From NCBI GenBank assembly GCA_023261755.1, contig JAGDXS010000023.1, positions 1 to 32,191 on the forward strand: a DNA stretch of 32,191 nt, read 5' to 3'. How positions within the stretch are numbered: position 1 is the first letter of the stretch; every line of letters begins with the position of its first letter. Source of the DNA: Thermoplasmata archaeon (GTDB taxonomy: Archaea; Thermoplasmatota; Thermoplasmata; Thermoplasmatales; ARK-15). This document shows, piece after piece, positions 8,493 to 19,600 of this stretch. The notes beneath the pieces are model-generated. The model did not search any database, was not told the origin of the DNA, and saw only the letters and a program-made list of their open reading frames with translations. A program made the position numbers and the translations under genes.

Positions 8493-8887
8493 TCTTCAAC
8501 GATTTCGTATTCATATGTTACCTTTGCACCAGATCTCTTGAACATAATGCTTGCTGAACAATATTTTTCCTGTGAAAGCTCTATGGCTTTAATGAGTTTC
8601 TCATTTTTTATTTTTCCCTTGGCTATATATTTAATTTTAACTTCAGTATAAACTCTGGGAGGCTCATCAGCTCTTGTGCCTTCCACTTCAACTTTTAATG
8701 CTGTAAGCGGTTCTTTCATTTTTCTTAATATATCAACCACATCAATTGCAGTACAACTACCCAAACCTACCAAAAGAAAATCCATAGCCGAAGGTGCTAT
8801 TATCCTTCCACCATCTATTGTTAAAGAATGTTTTCCATCAACTGTAGATATGAATTTATCCTCTTTTATCCAATCAATTTCTATTTT
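8489..8887 (-). CDS. OsmC family protein
   Basis: 'DGGRIIAPSAMDFLLVGLGSCTAIDVVDILRKMKEPLTALKVEVEGTRADEPPRVYTEVKIKYIAKG' with 'SQEKYCSASIMF' cysteine motif; likely start MKIEIDW. Confidence 0.88.
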   Translation of the reverse strand, partial: KIEIDWIKEDKFISTVDGKHSLTIDGGRIIAPSAMDFLLVGLGSCTAIDVVDILRKMKEPLTALKVEVEGTRADEPPRVYTEVKIKYIAKGKIKNEKLIKAIELSQEKYCSASIMFKRSGAKVTYEYEIVED

Positions 8888-9004
8888 CATTAAAACTTTC
8901 AAAAATCTGGGGTACAAAAATTTTCTGTTAATAAAATTGACAATTGTTCAATAGATAAAATTAATAACTTTAAATGGATTTACCATAAAAGGAGATGTGT
9001 TGTT

Positions 9005-10480
9005 ATGCCTGAGACCCTTATTTATAGATTAAATTTCAAAAGGGTACCAATAAAAAGAACCAAACCTGAAGAAAGGATTAAGGATTTTAAATCTCCCGTT
9101 ATACTTGGATACACAAAAGCAGAAGCTATGAGAGAAGCATCCAGATGCATGGGATGCGGTCTTTGTATACAGGGCTGTCCTGCAAGGCTTGATATACCAG
9201 GATATGTCCAAGCAATTGCTAGAGGAGAGTTTGAAAACAGTCTCAGGATCATTTTAAGGGATCTGCCATTCCCTGAAATTTGTGGTAATATTTGTACACA
9301 TAGGTGTGAAGATAATTGTGTTTATTCTGAACCTGTTGCAATAAGGCATCTAAAAAGATTTGTTGCTGAACAGTTCAAGGATTATGCCCCTGTAATTAAT
9401 CATAATAAAAAAGAAAGCACTGGAAAAAAAGTAGCAATTATAGGTTCAGGACCAGCAGGTCTCACAGTTGCTTACTATCTCTCTTTATATGGTGTTGATT
9501 GCACAGTTTATGAAGCATTACCAGTTCCGCTTGGAATGCTCAATGTTGGAATCCCTAAATATAGATTGGCGGCATCAGTTATTGAGAAAGAATACAACTT
9601 TGTAAAAAATGCTGGTGTCAAATTTTTATTTAATACTAAGGTTGGTGTAGATATACCTTTCAAAAAAATTTATGATGAATTTGATGCAGTATTTCTTGGC
9701 ATAGGCACCATGATGGGCAATATGACAGGAACTCCAGGCAGTGATGGTAAATACGTATACCATGCCCTTGATTTCTTAAGGATGGCAAATTTAGGAGAAA
9801 CAATTCCAATGGGGAAGAAAGTGGCAATAATTGGTGGTGGATTTACAGCAATGGATTCAGCTAGAACAGCTCTAAGGTTAGGTGCAGAAAAAGTTTATGT
9901 ATTGTACAGGAGAAGGGCAGAGGATAGGCCAAGCTATCCTAGTACAAATGCTGAAGAAGAGATGGAAGAAACAGTTGAAGAAGGTGTAGAATTCTGGTGG
10001 AAGATTACACCTATTGAATATGTTAAAGACAGCAATGGATTCATCAAAGGAATTAGATACTGGAAGAATGATATGGTACCAGATCCAAGGGGAGGTAGAT
10101 TAAAACCTGTACCAATAAAGGATGTTGAATTTTTTGTTGAAGTTGATACAATCATAGAAGCTACTGGACAGGTACCTAATCTTTCATTTATACCAAGTGA
10201 TATACTTCAAAATTTAAAAATGAAAGGTAATGAAATAATCGTTGATGAAAAGGGAAGGACTTCTATACCAAAAATATTTGCTGGTGGAGATGCTACAAAT
10301 GAAACTAAGGATTTCATTTCAGCTGTTGCAGACGGGAACAAAGCAGTAAAAGGCATTTTAGAATTTCTTAGAATAGATTTCTCAACAATGAGGAAGGTGG
10401 AATGTCTAAAGGTTTCGGAAGAAATGAAAGAAACTTTTGGTAAAGATGTAGTATGCGATGAATTCCTGAATGTCCAGTAA
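9005..10480 (+). CDS. glutamate synthase small-subunit-like NAD(P)H oxidoreductase (GltD/NfnL-like)
   Basis: 'CMGCGLCIQGCPARLDIPGYVQAIARGEF' Fe-S domain, 'KKVAIIGSGPAGLTVAYYLSLYG' FAD and 'KKVAIIGGGFTAMDSARTALRLGAEKVYVLYRR' NAD(P) Rossmann motifs. Confidence 0.92.
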   Translation: MPETLIYRLNFKRVPIKRTKPEERIKDFKSPVILGYTKAEAMREASRCMGCGLCIQGCPARLDIPGYVQAIARGEFENSLRIILRDLPFPEICGNICTHRCEDNCVYSEPVAIRHLKRFVAEQFKDYAPVINHNKKESTGKKVAIIGSGPAGLTVAYYLSLYGVDCTVYEALPVPLGMLNVGIPKYRLAASVIEKEYNFVKNAGVKFLFNTKVGVDIPFKKIYDEFDAVFLGIGTMMGNMTGTPGSDGKYVYHALDFLRMANLGETIPMGKKVAIIGGGFTAMDSARTALRLGAEKVYVLYRRRAEDRPSYPSTNAEEEMEETVEEGVEFWWKITPIEYVKDSNGFIKGIRYWKNDMVPDPRGGRLKPVPIKDVEFFVEVDTIIEATGQVPNLSFIPSDILQNLKMKGNEIIVDEKGRTSIPKIFAGGDATNETKDFISAVADGNKAVKGILEFLRIDFSTMRKVECLKVSEEMKETFGKDVVCDEFLNVQ

Positions 10481-10519
10481 AAAGAAAAAATAATATGTTT
10501 GTTTACGATATCTAGTTTA

Positions 10520-10894
10520 ATGGATGATCCAGCAAAAAAATACTTTAATTGTAACGATAAGGAGAGGGCTGTATTCGAGGCTGGCATTAAATTAGGTACT
10601 ATATATCATCAATTTGTAGGTACCCCATTCAATTCATCCAACATTACTGTTCTGGAAAAAGCAATAGAGGAGAGTGTAAAGGTTCAGCCATTCGTAAAAG
10701 GAATAAAGGTTAGAATAAATGCAGAAAGGATAAAAAAGGGTAAGGGATTATATAAATATCTTACACTTACCGGTGACATGCTCGATGTAGATCTTGTAAT
10801 AGAATATAACAATATAGAAGCATATTGTTCAATGAAATATATTGAAGAAATGAATTATCCTCTTATGTTTATAAGGGAAATAAGAGTGAAATAG
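10520..10894 (+). CDS. mptD: archaeal dihydroneopterin aldolase-like protein (MptD/DHNA family)
   Basis: 'DPAKKYFNCNDKERAVFEAGIKLGTIYHQFVGTPF' and overall length resemble the archaeal MptD family; track ORF starts at TTG 10499, the ATG at 10520 is more plausible. Confidence 0.72.
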   Translation: MDDPAKKYFNCNDKERAVFEAGIKLGTIYHQFVGTPFNSSNITVLEKAIEESVKVQPFVKGIKVRINAERIKKGKGLYKYLTLTGDMLDVDLVIEYNNIEAYCSMKYIEEMNYPLMFIREIRVK

Positions 10895-10896
10895 TT

Positions 10897-11430
10897 ATGT
10901 ATGTTAAAATAGGTATAAGCGGATTACCGGGTGTTGGAAAAACAACAACCCTGTTAAAAACAATAGAACTATTAGAAAAAGAATTTACAGTGGGAGGAAT
11001 AATTACTGAGGAGGTTTTGGATGGCAAGGATAGAATAGGTTTTACCATTATGGATTGGGCAACAAAGGAAAAAGCAATGTTTGCATCCAAAAATTTTCAA
11101 TCTAGATACAGGGTAGGTAAATATGGCATAGATACAAAAATCCTGGATGATTTAGGTGTACGTGCACTTGAGTCAGCCAAGGAAAAAGACATAATTATAA
11201 TTGATGAAATAGGAAAAATGGAATTAGAATCTAAAAAATTGAGCGAAAAAATAAAGGAAATACTTGACATGGAAAAAAATATTATTATGACATTGAATAA
11301 GAAATCAAGAAATCCAATACTTCAAGATATAAGAAGAATGGATGATGTGAGAATTTTAGAGGTGACGCCAATAAATAGAAATATTCTTCCATTCAAAATT
11401 TTGAGCATTATAAAAGGTGAACAGATCTGA
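10897..11430 (+). CDS. THEP1-like nucleoside-triphosphatase
   Basis: 'VKIGISGLPGVGKTTTLLKTIELL' Walker A; 'GGIITEEV...DRIGFTIMDW' and 'DIIIIDEIGKMEL' Walker B, typical of THEP1 NTPases. Confidence 0.9.
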   Translation: MYVKIGISGLPGVGKTTTLLKTIELLEKEFTVGGIITEEVLDGKDRIGFTIMDWATKEKAMFASKNFQSRYRVGKYGIDTKILDDLGVRALESAKEKDIIIIDEIGKMELESKKLSEKIKEILDMEKNIIMTLNKKSRNPILQDIRRMDDVRILEVTPINRNILPFKILSIIKGEQI

Positions 11431-12478
11431 ATTTAAAATGATTATCAGGGAAGGTTTAATAGAATTAGAATTAAATTCAATAGCGAAGGGGAATGGGCCT
11501 GGAAGAAAGGCGCCTGGATATTATTCCCAAGCTATGGTAATATCACGTGATCTAACAATATCTGTTCTTAAAAACTATTTTTATGGAAGTTTTAAGGCTC
11601 TTGATATGCTTGGTGGCTCTGGTATACGTGGTTTAAGAATTGAAAAGGAATGCAAAGCAGAAGTAACAATAAATGATAACAACCCTAAGGCATTGGAAAT
11701 TATAAAAAGGAATAGGGAATTAAATTTTTCTAAGGCTAGGATAACATCATTAGATGCTTCAAGATGCATAGAAAATTTCTATGATTATATAGATATAGAT
11801 CCATACGGGTCGCCAGTACCATTTTTAGACCCAGCATTGAAATCAATAAAAAAGTATGGTCTAATTGGAGTTACGGCAACTGATCTCCCCAATCTAACTG
11901 GCACGAATTTTAAGAAAGGTATAGAACTTTATCATTCAAAGATAATTAGAAATTATTACAGTCATGAATCGGGTTTAAGAGCTCTGATTTCATTCATAAT
12001 AAAAAGGTCAGCTGAATACGAATTGGCTCTAAGACCAATACTATCATTCTATGGCGGATATTATTACAGAATATTTTTTAAGGTAGAAAAAGGATCTAAA
12101 AAATTGGAAAAAAATTTAGATTATATTCAATCACTTAATTATCTATCAAGAAATAAAGAACTTGGTCCTATATGGATAGGCAATATCCATGATACAAATT
12201 TCATTAAGAACTTGATAATAGAAGATTATATGCAGAATTCAGAAAAAATTAAAAAATATAAAGAAATATTTTTAAATGAAAATATTTTATTTTTCTATTC
12301 TCTTGAAGAATTATCAAAGAAATTTAAGAGAAACATACCTAAAATTGATGAATTTATTAGTTATTTAAAGGATTTGGGTTATAGTGCATCTAGAACACAA
12401 TTTTCAAATATAGGTATTAAAACAAATGCATCTTTCGTTACATTAAGAAAAATTTTTAATGAAAGATTTATAAAGTAA
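11417..12478 (+). CDS. trm1: tRNA (guanine26-N2)-dimethyltransferase Trm1
   Basis: 'REGLIELEL', 'FKALDMLGGSGIRGLRIEKE', 'YDYIDIDPYGSPVPFLDPALKSIKKYGLIGVTATD'; start either GTG 11417 or ATG 11438. Confidence 0.92.
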   Translation: MNRSEFKMIIREGLIELELNSIAKGNGPGRKAPGYYSQAMVISRDLTISVLKNYFYGSFKALDMLGGSGIRGLRIEKECKAEVTINDNNPKALEIIKRNRELNFSKARITSLDASRCIENFYDYIDIDPYGSPVPFLDPALKSIKKYGLIGVTATDLPNLTGTNFKKGIELYHSKIIRNYYSHESGLRALISFIIKRSAEYELALRPILSFYGGYYYRIFFKVEKGSKKLEKNLDYIQSLNYLSRNKELGPIWIGNIHDTNFIKNLIIEDYMQNSEKIKKYKEIFLNENILFFYSLEELSKKFKRNIPKIDEFISYLKDLGYSASRTQFSNIGIKTNASFVTLRKIFNERFIK

Positions 12479-12512
12479 AAAATGTTTATGAATTGAAATG
12501 AGGTGAAAAATT

Positions 12513-13235
12513 ATGCAACCAGCACAAATGGCTTATGATCGTGCAATAACGGTTTTCTCGCCAGAGGGAAGGTTATATCAGGTTGAATATGCAAGAGAAG
12601 CTGTAAAAATGGGGTCAACCACAATAGGAATCAAATTTAAGGATGGTGTTGCTCTTATTATAGATAAAAAGGTAAGAAGCAGATTAATAGAACCTAAAAG
12701 TATTGAAAAAATATACATTATAGATGATCACATAGGTGCTGCATCATCAGGTTTAATGGCAGATGCAAGAATTCTTGTAGATTATGCAAGGGTGAGCGCA
12801 CAGGTTGAAAAAATAACATATGGAGAAAAGATAGGTGTAGAAGCACTTGTAAAGAAAATTAGCGATTATGTTCAGCAGTATACTCAATACGGTGGTGTAA
12901 GACCATTTGGTACGTCTCTTTTAATTGCAGGAATAGACGACACGGATGTTTATCTATTTGAAACTGAACCTAGCGGAGCGTTCACAGGTTATAAAGCATC
13001 ATGCATAGGCAGGGGAAGAGAATCAGTTATGAATCTTTTTGAAAAGGAATATCAGGAAGATATGGATCAAGACAGTGCCATATTGCTTGCTCTAAAAGGC
13101 CTTAAACAGGTATCTGAGGATCCCAATCAGCCTCTGGTAGTAGAAATAGGTTTGATTACAAAAGGTAAAAAGTTTGAAATAATGGCTCAGGAAGAAGTTG
13201 AAAAATATTTAAAAAGATTGAATGAAGCCAAGTGA
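12513..13235 (+). CDS. psmA: proteasome alpha subunit
   Basis: 'MAYDRAITVFSPEGRLYQVEYAREAVKMGSTTIGIKFKDGVAL' alpha-subunit signature; GAGGTGA ribosome-binding site upstream. Confidence 0.97.
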   Translation: MQPAQMAYDRAITVFSPEGRLYQVEYAREAVKMGSTTIGIKFKDGVALIIDKKVRSRLIEPKSIEKIYIIDDHIGAASSGLMADARILVDYARVSAQVEKITYGEKIGVEALVKKISDYVQQYTQYGGVRPFGTSLLIAGIDDTDVYLFETEPSGAFTGYKASCIGRGRESVMNLFEKEYQEDMDQDSAILLALKGLKQVSEDPNQPLVVEIGLITKGKKFEIMAQEEVEKYLKRLNEAK

Positions 13236-13241
13236 ATTAAT

Positions 13242-13940
13242 ATGGTAAGAGTGGAGGATGCAATTGTAGCGAGATATGAATCCAAGGGTCATAAACTAGA
13301 AATTCTAATAGATCCTAAAGTTATAGATCTAGTTAAGGAAGGAAAGGTAAATAACGTAGTTGATTACATGGTAATAGATCAAGTATTCAAGGATGCTAGG
13401 AAGGGAGACAAGGTAGGCGATGAGGTTCTAAAGGAAGTTTTTGGTACTACAGATATAAATGAAGTTGCAAAAACAATAATCTTAAAGGGACAGGTTCAAT
13501 TAACAACAGATCAAAGGAGAAAAATGTTAGAGGAGAAGAAAAAACAGATAGTTGCAGAAATAGCAAAGAATGCTATAAATCCTCAAACAAATGCACCACA
13601 TCCACCTCAAAGGATTGAAAAGGCCATAGAAGAAGCAAAGGTACACATAGATCCTATGAAAAGTGTTGAGGAACAGATACCCATTGTTCTTAAGGCAATA
13701 AAAGTGATACTTCCAATAAGAATAGAAAAGATAAAGGTTGAAATTAAAGTATCATCTGATGGATATGGTAAAATATATCAAGATATAGTGAAATCCGGTA
13801 CATTGCTCAAGGAACAATGGTTAAATGACGGATCTTGGGTAGCTACAGTTGAAATTCCTGCGGGAATACAAACTGAATTTTTTGATATGTTAAATAAAAA
13901 AACTCATGGCAATGTTGAAACCAAATTTGTTAAAGGGTGA
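13242..13940 (+). CDS. SBDS family ribosome maturation protein
   Basis: '[19 protein letters not shown]...[19 protein letters not shown]...[26 protein letters not shown]'; position within exosome superoperon. Confidence 0.95.
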   Translation: MVRVEDAIVARYESKGHKLEILIDPKVIDLVKEGKVNNVVDYMVIDQVFKDARKGDKVGDEVLKEVFGTTDINEVAKTIILKGQVQLTTDQRRKMLEEKKKQIVAEIAKNAINPQTNAPHPPQRIEKAIEEAKVHIDPMKSVEEQIPIVLKAIKVILPIRIEKIKVEIKVSSDGYGKIYQDIVKSGTLLKEQWLNDGSWVATVEIPAGIQTEFFDMLNKKTHGNVETKFVKG

Positions 13941-14620
13941 AATTAAAGATGGAGAAGATTAGAGAAATAGTTCTACCAGGTGAAGAAATTATATTGGGTG
14001 AAAATAAGCCAGGAAATGGTATTTTTATAGAAAATGGAAAGGCTTATGTGGAATATTTAGGAGTAAAATCTATTAAATCGGGTTATGTAAACATAATCCC
14101 CCTTTCAGGAAAATATCAACCTCAAAAGGGTGACAAGGTAATAGGAAAAGTTGTAGACATATTATCATCAAACTGGGTAGTTGATATAAATGCACCATAC
14201 CTTGCACCACTTCATGTGAATGATACACCATGGAAGGTTGATTTTGGTGACACAAGTAAATACCTTAACATTGGTGATACAATTTTGGCAAAGGTAATGA
14301 GCGTAAATGAGGTCAAACAGGTGTGGCTTACTCTTAAGGAACCAGGATTAAGAAAATTGCAGGGTGGCCACATAATAACTGTTTCACCGACAAAAGTACC
14401 AAGGATAATTGGTAAAGATGGATCCATGATAAAGATATTAAAGGATATGACAAATTCAAAAATTTATGTTGGTCAAAATGGTATAATTTGGGTAGAAGGC
14501 ACCACAGAATCTATACTTCAGGTTGTGGGTGCTATAAGATTAATTGAAAGGGAAGCACATATTATTGGTTTAACTGATAGGGTAAAGGAATATTTATCAA
14601 AACCTAAAAAGGGAGAATGA
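13937..14620 (+). CDS. rrp4: exosome complex RNA-binding subunit Rrp4
   Basis: S1-like '[30 protein letters not shown]' and KH '[23 protein letters not shown]'; ATGA overlap with SBDS; track start GTG 13937, internal ATG close by. Confidence 0.95.
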   Translation: MKLKMEKIREIVLPGEEIILGENKPGNGIFIENGKAYVEYLGVKSIKSGYVNIIPLSGKYQPQKGDKVIGKVVDILSSNWVVDINAPYLAPLHVNDTPWKVDFGDTSKYLNIGDTILAKVMSVNEVKQVWLTLKEPGLRKLQGGHIITVSPTKVPRIIGKDGSMIKILKDMTNSKIYVGQNGIIWVEGTTESILQVVGAIRLIEREAHIIGLTDRVKEYLSKPKKGE

Positions 14621-14626
14621 TGAATC

Positions 14627-15370
14627 ATGAGTGGAATGAAAACTGATTTAAAATTAATTGATGAAAATGGAAAAAGAATTGATGGAAGAGGGTTTGATGA
14701 GCTCAGACCAATTAAGATTGAAGCTGGCGTTTTGGAAAGGGCTGATGGATCGGCATATATAGAATGGGGCGGCAACAAAATAATAGCTGCTGTATATGGG
14801 CCAAGAGAGGTGTATCCTAAGCATATGCAGGATCCAAGTAAGGCTGTTCTTAGGGCCAGATACAACATGGCCGCATTTTCAGTGGATGAAAGAAAAAAAC
14901 CTGGTCCTGATAGAAGGTCAATTGAGCTTTCAATGGTAATATCAAATGCATTAAGTTCAGTGGTATTTTTGGAACAATTTCCTAGAACAGCCATTGATGT
15001 ATTTATAGAGGTACTTCAAGCCGATGCTGGTACGAGAATAGCAGGACTTACAGCTGCATCTGTAGCTCTTGCAGATGCTGGCATACCAATGAAAGACCTA
15101 ATAGTAGGATGTGCAGCTGGAAAGGTAGAAAATACAATAGTATTGGATCTTAACAAAGAAGAAGACAATTTTGGACAGGCGGATTTACCAGTTGCAATAA
15201 TACCAAGAACTAAGGACGTAGTTCTTTTTCAGATGGATGGGGATATGACTCAGGAAGAGATTGATAAGGCTATGGACATGGCCATAAATGCAGCAATGAA
15301 AATTTATGATTTACAAAAGGATGCTTTAAAAAGAAAATATTTCAGCATAGTACAGGAGGATGAACAATAA
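14627..15370 (+). CDS. rrp41: exosome complex exonuclease Rrp41
   Basis: '[52 protein letters not shown]' RNase PH family. Confidence 0.96.
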   Translation: MSGMKTDLKLIDENGKRIDGRGFDELRPIKIEAGVLERADGSAYIEWGGNKIIAAVYGPREVYPKHMQDPSKAVLRARYNMAAFSVDERKKPGPDRRSIELSMVISNALSSVVFLEQFPRTAIDVFIEVLQADAGTRIAGLTAASVALADAGIPMKDLIVGCAAGKVENTIVLDLNKEEDNFGQADLPVAIIPRTKDVVLFQMDGDMTQEEIDKAMDMAINAAMKIYDLQKDALKRKYFSIVQEDEQ

Positions 15371-16164
15371 TGAGCAAATTTACAGAAAGCGTTGTATCTG
15401 AAATTAAGAAAGATTATATTCAAAAATTACTTTCACAGGGGTCAAGGCTTGACGGGCGCGCTTATGACGAATTTAGGAAAATTGAAATAGTAAAAAATTT
15501 TGTTCCCAGGGCATGTGGATCAGCTCTGGTGAAAATAGGAAATACCCAGGTTCTTGTTGGAGTGAAGATAGAGCCTGGAGAACCATTTCCAGATACACCT
15601 GACACAGGTGTTTTAAGCACAAATGCTGAACTTGTCCCTCTTGCTTCACCAACGTTTGAGGCTGGCCCACCTGGGGAAGAAGCAATAGAACTTGCAAGGG
15701 TAGTTGACCGTGGTATAAGGGAAAGTAAGGCAGTCGATCTAGAAAAGCTTGTTATAAAACCGGGAGAGCTTGTATGGGTAGTATTTGTAGATATACATGT
15801 TCTTGATTATGACGGAAATTTGTTTGATGCCTCTGCCTTAGGTTCAATAATAGCACTAAAGAATTCCATAATTCCTGCCAGTAAATTTAATCAAGGCGAT
15901 GATTTTCCATTACCAATGAACCATTATCCAGCTACGGTAACATTTGCAAAAATTGGTGATAATATGGTAGTGGACCCAAATCTTGATGAAGAGAATATAG
16001 CACATGCCAGGATAACAATAAGTTCTGACGAATCTGGGCGTATTCATGCTATACAAAAAGGATTAGAAGGTACATTTAAAATCGAAGAGATTAAGAATGC
16101 GATCAGCATGGCGATTAGTATTGGTAATAAATTAAGAGATGAATACATATTAAAAGGTGATTAA
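15370..16164 (+). CDS. rrp42: exosome complex component Rrp42
   Basis: 'GSRLDGRAYDEFRKIEIVKNFVPRACGSALVKIGNTQVLVGVKIEPG...DTGVLSTNAELVPLASPTFEAGPPGEEAIELARVVDRGIRES'. Confidence 0.96.
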   Translation: MSKFTESVVSEIKKDYIQKLLSQGSRLDGRAYDEFRKIEIVKNFVPRACGSALVKIGNTQVLVGVKIEPGEPFPDTPDTGVLSTNAELVPLASPTFEAGPPGEEAIELARVVDRGIRESKAVDLEKLVIKPGELVWVVFVDIHVLDYDGNLFDASALGSIIALKNSIIPASKFNQGDDFPLPMNHYPATVTFAKIGDNMVVDPNLDEENIAHARITISSDESGRIHAIQKGLEGTFKIEEIKNAISMAISIGNKLRDEYILKGD

Positions 16165-16165
16165 A

Positions 16166-16429
16166 ATGTCAAAGAGGACTAAGAAGGTAGGAATAGCTGG
16201 AAGATTTGGTCCGAGGTATGGCGTTGCACCAAAGAAGCAATGGAAAGATATAATGGAGCAAAGAATAAGCACTTATGTATGTCCTAATTGTGGCCATAAA
16301 ACTCTTAGAAGGGTAAGTACGGGCATTTGGTCCTGTTCTAGATGCGGATATACCATGGCAGGAGGAGCATACATTCCATTTGTTAGGAAAGAGATAGTAA
16401 AGGAGGGAAATGAGAATGTCCAGGTTTAG
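16166..16429 (+). CDS. large ribosomal subunit protein eL43 (L37Ae)
   Basis: 'MSKRTKKVGIAGRFGPRYGVAPKKQWKDIMEQRISTYVCPNCGHKTLRRVSTGIWSCSRCGYTMAGGAY' zinc ribbon. Confidence 0.95.
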   Translation: MSKRTKKVGIAGRFGPRYGVAPKKQWKDIMEQRISTYVCPNCGHKTLRRVSTGIWSCSRCGYTMAGGAYIPFVRKEIVKEGNENVQV

Positions 16430-16553
16430 GTGCGCAATCTGCGGAAGGATTCACGAAGGGGAGATTGATGCACAAAACCTTTCCTGTGAATGTGGGTCAA
16501 CAATATTTTACAAGGAAAGGCCAAATATTAAGAGGGTATTTACCTCTGACTAA
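16416..16553 (+). CDS. rpoP: DNA-directed RNA polymerase subunit P, not in ORF track
   Basis: Hand translation MSRFRCAICGRIHEGEIDAQNLSCECGSTIFYKERPNIKRVFTSD* (45 aa): Rpb12/RpoP CxxC...CxC zinc ribbon and 'GSTIFYKERP'; AGGAGG upstream; overlaps eL43 end by 14 nt. Confidence 0.93.
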   Translation: MSRFRCAICGRIHEGEIDAQNLSCECGSTIFYKERPNIKRVFTSD

Positions 16554-16604
16554 GAAAACTTTTAATATAGATTGGCATGGTGTTCCAATACTCCTCCTTA
16601 GAGG

Positions 16605-19600
16605 ATGGTGAAAATACATATGCGTATGAGCTTAAGTGAGGAAAGGAAAAGAGATTTAACAGTACTGATATTGATGGTATCAATAGTTCTTCTAGGTCTA
16701 TTTTTAAGGACTTATTATGTAGCGATACCATCAATACAGAATGGTTTTGCAGTTTCGGGTGGATCGGATTCATATTACCATGAAAGAGTAATTGATTACA
16801 TTGTTGCAACTGGGCATCAGCTCATACGCGATCCAATGCTTAATTATCCTATAGGAATGAACGATCCAAGGCCACCGATATTTGAGTGGTCTGTAGTTGC
16901 GATGGCATACTTGTTCCTACCCTTTGTAGGAAGTATGTCAAATGCAATTGGATATTCTCTAATAATGATTTCAGCAATATTCGGCGCTCTAATAGCAATA
17001 CCCATGTACCTTATGGGCAAGGAGGCATTCAATAGGAAGGTTGGAATTATTTCAGCATTCTTGATTGCAACAAGTGCAGCAAACATGATGCGAAGTGTAG
17101 CATCATGGGGTGGATATGATGTTACAATACTTTTCTTCGCTGTATGGACATGGTATTTCCTTCTTAAGGCATTAAAGAGTATAAATCGTAGTGTTTGGGT
17201 AGAAAATTATTTAAGTTTGTCCAGCTGGAAAAAAGGTACAAAGAAATTTTTCAGCGAAAATAAAAAAGCTGTTGTATATTCAGCCTTATCTGGTATAAGT
17301 TTGGCCACCGTAACATTAATGTGGCAGGGATTCGCTTATGTAGAAGCAATAGTATTAATTTATTTAGTAATTCAGGTATTTTATAATAGGTTTAAAAATG
17401 TATCATCATTCCATATCTTATGGATAACTGTGATCATAGGACTTTTCACATACCCAATTTCAATACCATATTATCATGCAGATGTAACTAATATATTTAC
17501 TAATTCATATTTTGCAACTCCACTTTATCTTATGCTGTTCACAATAATATTGATTCTTTTCATAGAATTCACATCTAAATTACCATGGACATTTACATAC
17601 TCATTAGCTGCAATTTTCATTGCAGCGATAGTTCTCATAGGTTATTTCTTCGTACCATCCATAATGACTTATATTTACACAGGTGAGGGTTATTTTGTAA
17701 AATCACCAATATATTCAACTATAGCTGAAGCTCAAGCCCCTTCACTTGGAGAAGTAATAATGAATGTCGGTGTAGGATTATTTTTCATATTTGTAGCGGG
17801 CTTTGTTTACATGATTTATGAAATGAGAAAGAATAGGGGCGAATATTATCTATTCTTCATTATTTTCTCCGTTGTATCTGTATATATGGCATTTTCAGCT
17901 GCAAGGTTCATTTATGAAGCATCGCCAGCATTCATTTTCCCTGCAGCATATATGCTGGATTTAATAATAACCAAATTGAATCTTAAGGAAATTTCTCAGA
18001 CCTTAAGATCATTTACATTTTCTTGGAGGGTAGCCCTTAAAAAAGGATTAAAATGGACTAAGATAGTTGCAATAATTTTGATTGCATTTTTCATAATTCT
18101 ACCAAATATGTGGGGGGCTGTAGATTCAGCAATTCCTTATAATACTAAAAATACATACGATCAACAAATTTATAATGTAATGCCTCAGATATTTAGGCCA
18201 CAAAATTACACGCCTCCATGGTATTTAGGTGCATACGGTGTAGAACTTGACACAAACCAGACAGACCCATGGATATCTGCTTTGAACTGGTTAAGTACAC
18301 AGGATACAAATTTGCCACCATCACAGCGTCCTGCTTTCCTATCTTGGTGGGACTATGGATTTCAAGAAATTGAACAGGGAAAGCATCCTGCAGTTGCTGA
18401 TAACTTCCAGAATGGTTATCAAATAGCTGGTCAATTCATTACAGCCCAAAACGAAAGCCAAGCCATATCATTGTTAATAGCAAGATTGTTGGATAGCTCC
18501 TTATTTAATTCAACATATGGGCCACAGGTAAAACAGGCACTGATACAATACCTAGGAATAAATGAAACAGATAAAATAATATCATATTACACAAATCTAT
18601 CCAAAGATCCCAAGCCATACATAGAGGAAGTACTTAGCGATCCATCATACTATGGAAATTACTCAACTGACTTGCTTTCAGAATTAAACGTATCACCAGG
18701 TTTCTCTATTCCAAATACAAGGTACATAATGATTAAGGCAGATTTATCAAATAAATATCCAGAAAATGTTTTAGTGAATTTATACGATGATATAGAATCT
18801 ATTACTGGATTGGGCATAGGATATTTTGCAACTGATTATAGGCTATTTCCATTCTCAGGAACTGACACTGGCATATTCTATGCACCTGCATACCTTTCTG
18901 GAAGGGTAGTAGAAAATGTTAATGGAGAAGTAATTCCTACTGATTTCTATACAATTGAGGCCGTAGCATCTGATGGCACGACCTATCCAATAAATGAAAC
19001 ACCACCAAATGCTCAAATAGTTAATTATCAAATTACTTATAAACAAATGTTCTTCGATTCCATGCTTTACAGGGCATTTGTAGGATATTCAGGTTTAAAT
19101 CTAGGAATTGGCCCATATATTCCTGGCTTGACTTCCAATATGTCCTATTATCCAATAATGCCAGCATGGAATTTAACACATTTCGAGGTTGTATATTCAA
19201 TCTCTTTCTGGAATCCCTATAAAGATTACCAAAATCATTCAAAGGCATGGAAAGTAGTACCTTTGCAGGAAGCATATTATTTGCAGAAGACAAACAATGG
19301 CACTGTAGTTTTAATGCCCCCTGCAAATGATACCTTGCCTCAGGATGTTGTAATAATAAAATATTATCCTGGAGCCATAATTCAGGGAAGGGTTTTATTA
19401 TCAAATGGTCAGCCCATGGACCATGTTCTAGTTACTCTTTATGATCAATACGGTATACCACATGACTACAATTATACAAATTCAACTGGTTATTATACAT
19501 TGTATGGTGTTGCTGGGAATGATACAATTGAAGTATCCACAAATGGAGGATTTAATAAATTATATTTGAGTGAAAATACAATTCTTTCTTCTAAGCAAAT

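Noticed and set aside
10207-10587. 126-aa minus-strand ORF
   Set aside because: Antisense to the GltD-like gene and the mptD start; no domain signature.
14518-14994. 158-aa minus-strand ORF
   Set aside because: Antisense shadow of rrp4/rrp41.
16567-16610. Small dyad CCTC-CTTA-GAGG before aglB
   Set aside because: Only a 4-bp stem; not distinguishable from chance.
19033-19404. 123-aa minus-strand ORF inside aglB
   Set aside because: Antisense to the strongly supported AglB reading frame; no motif.
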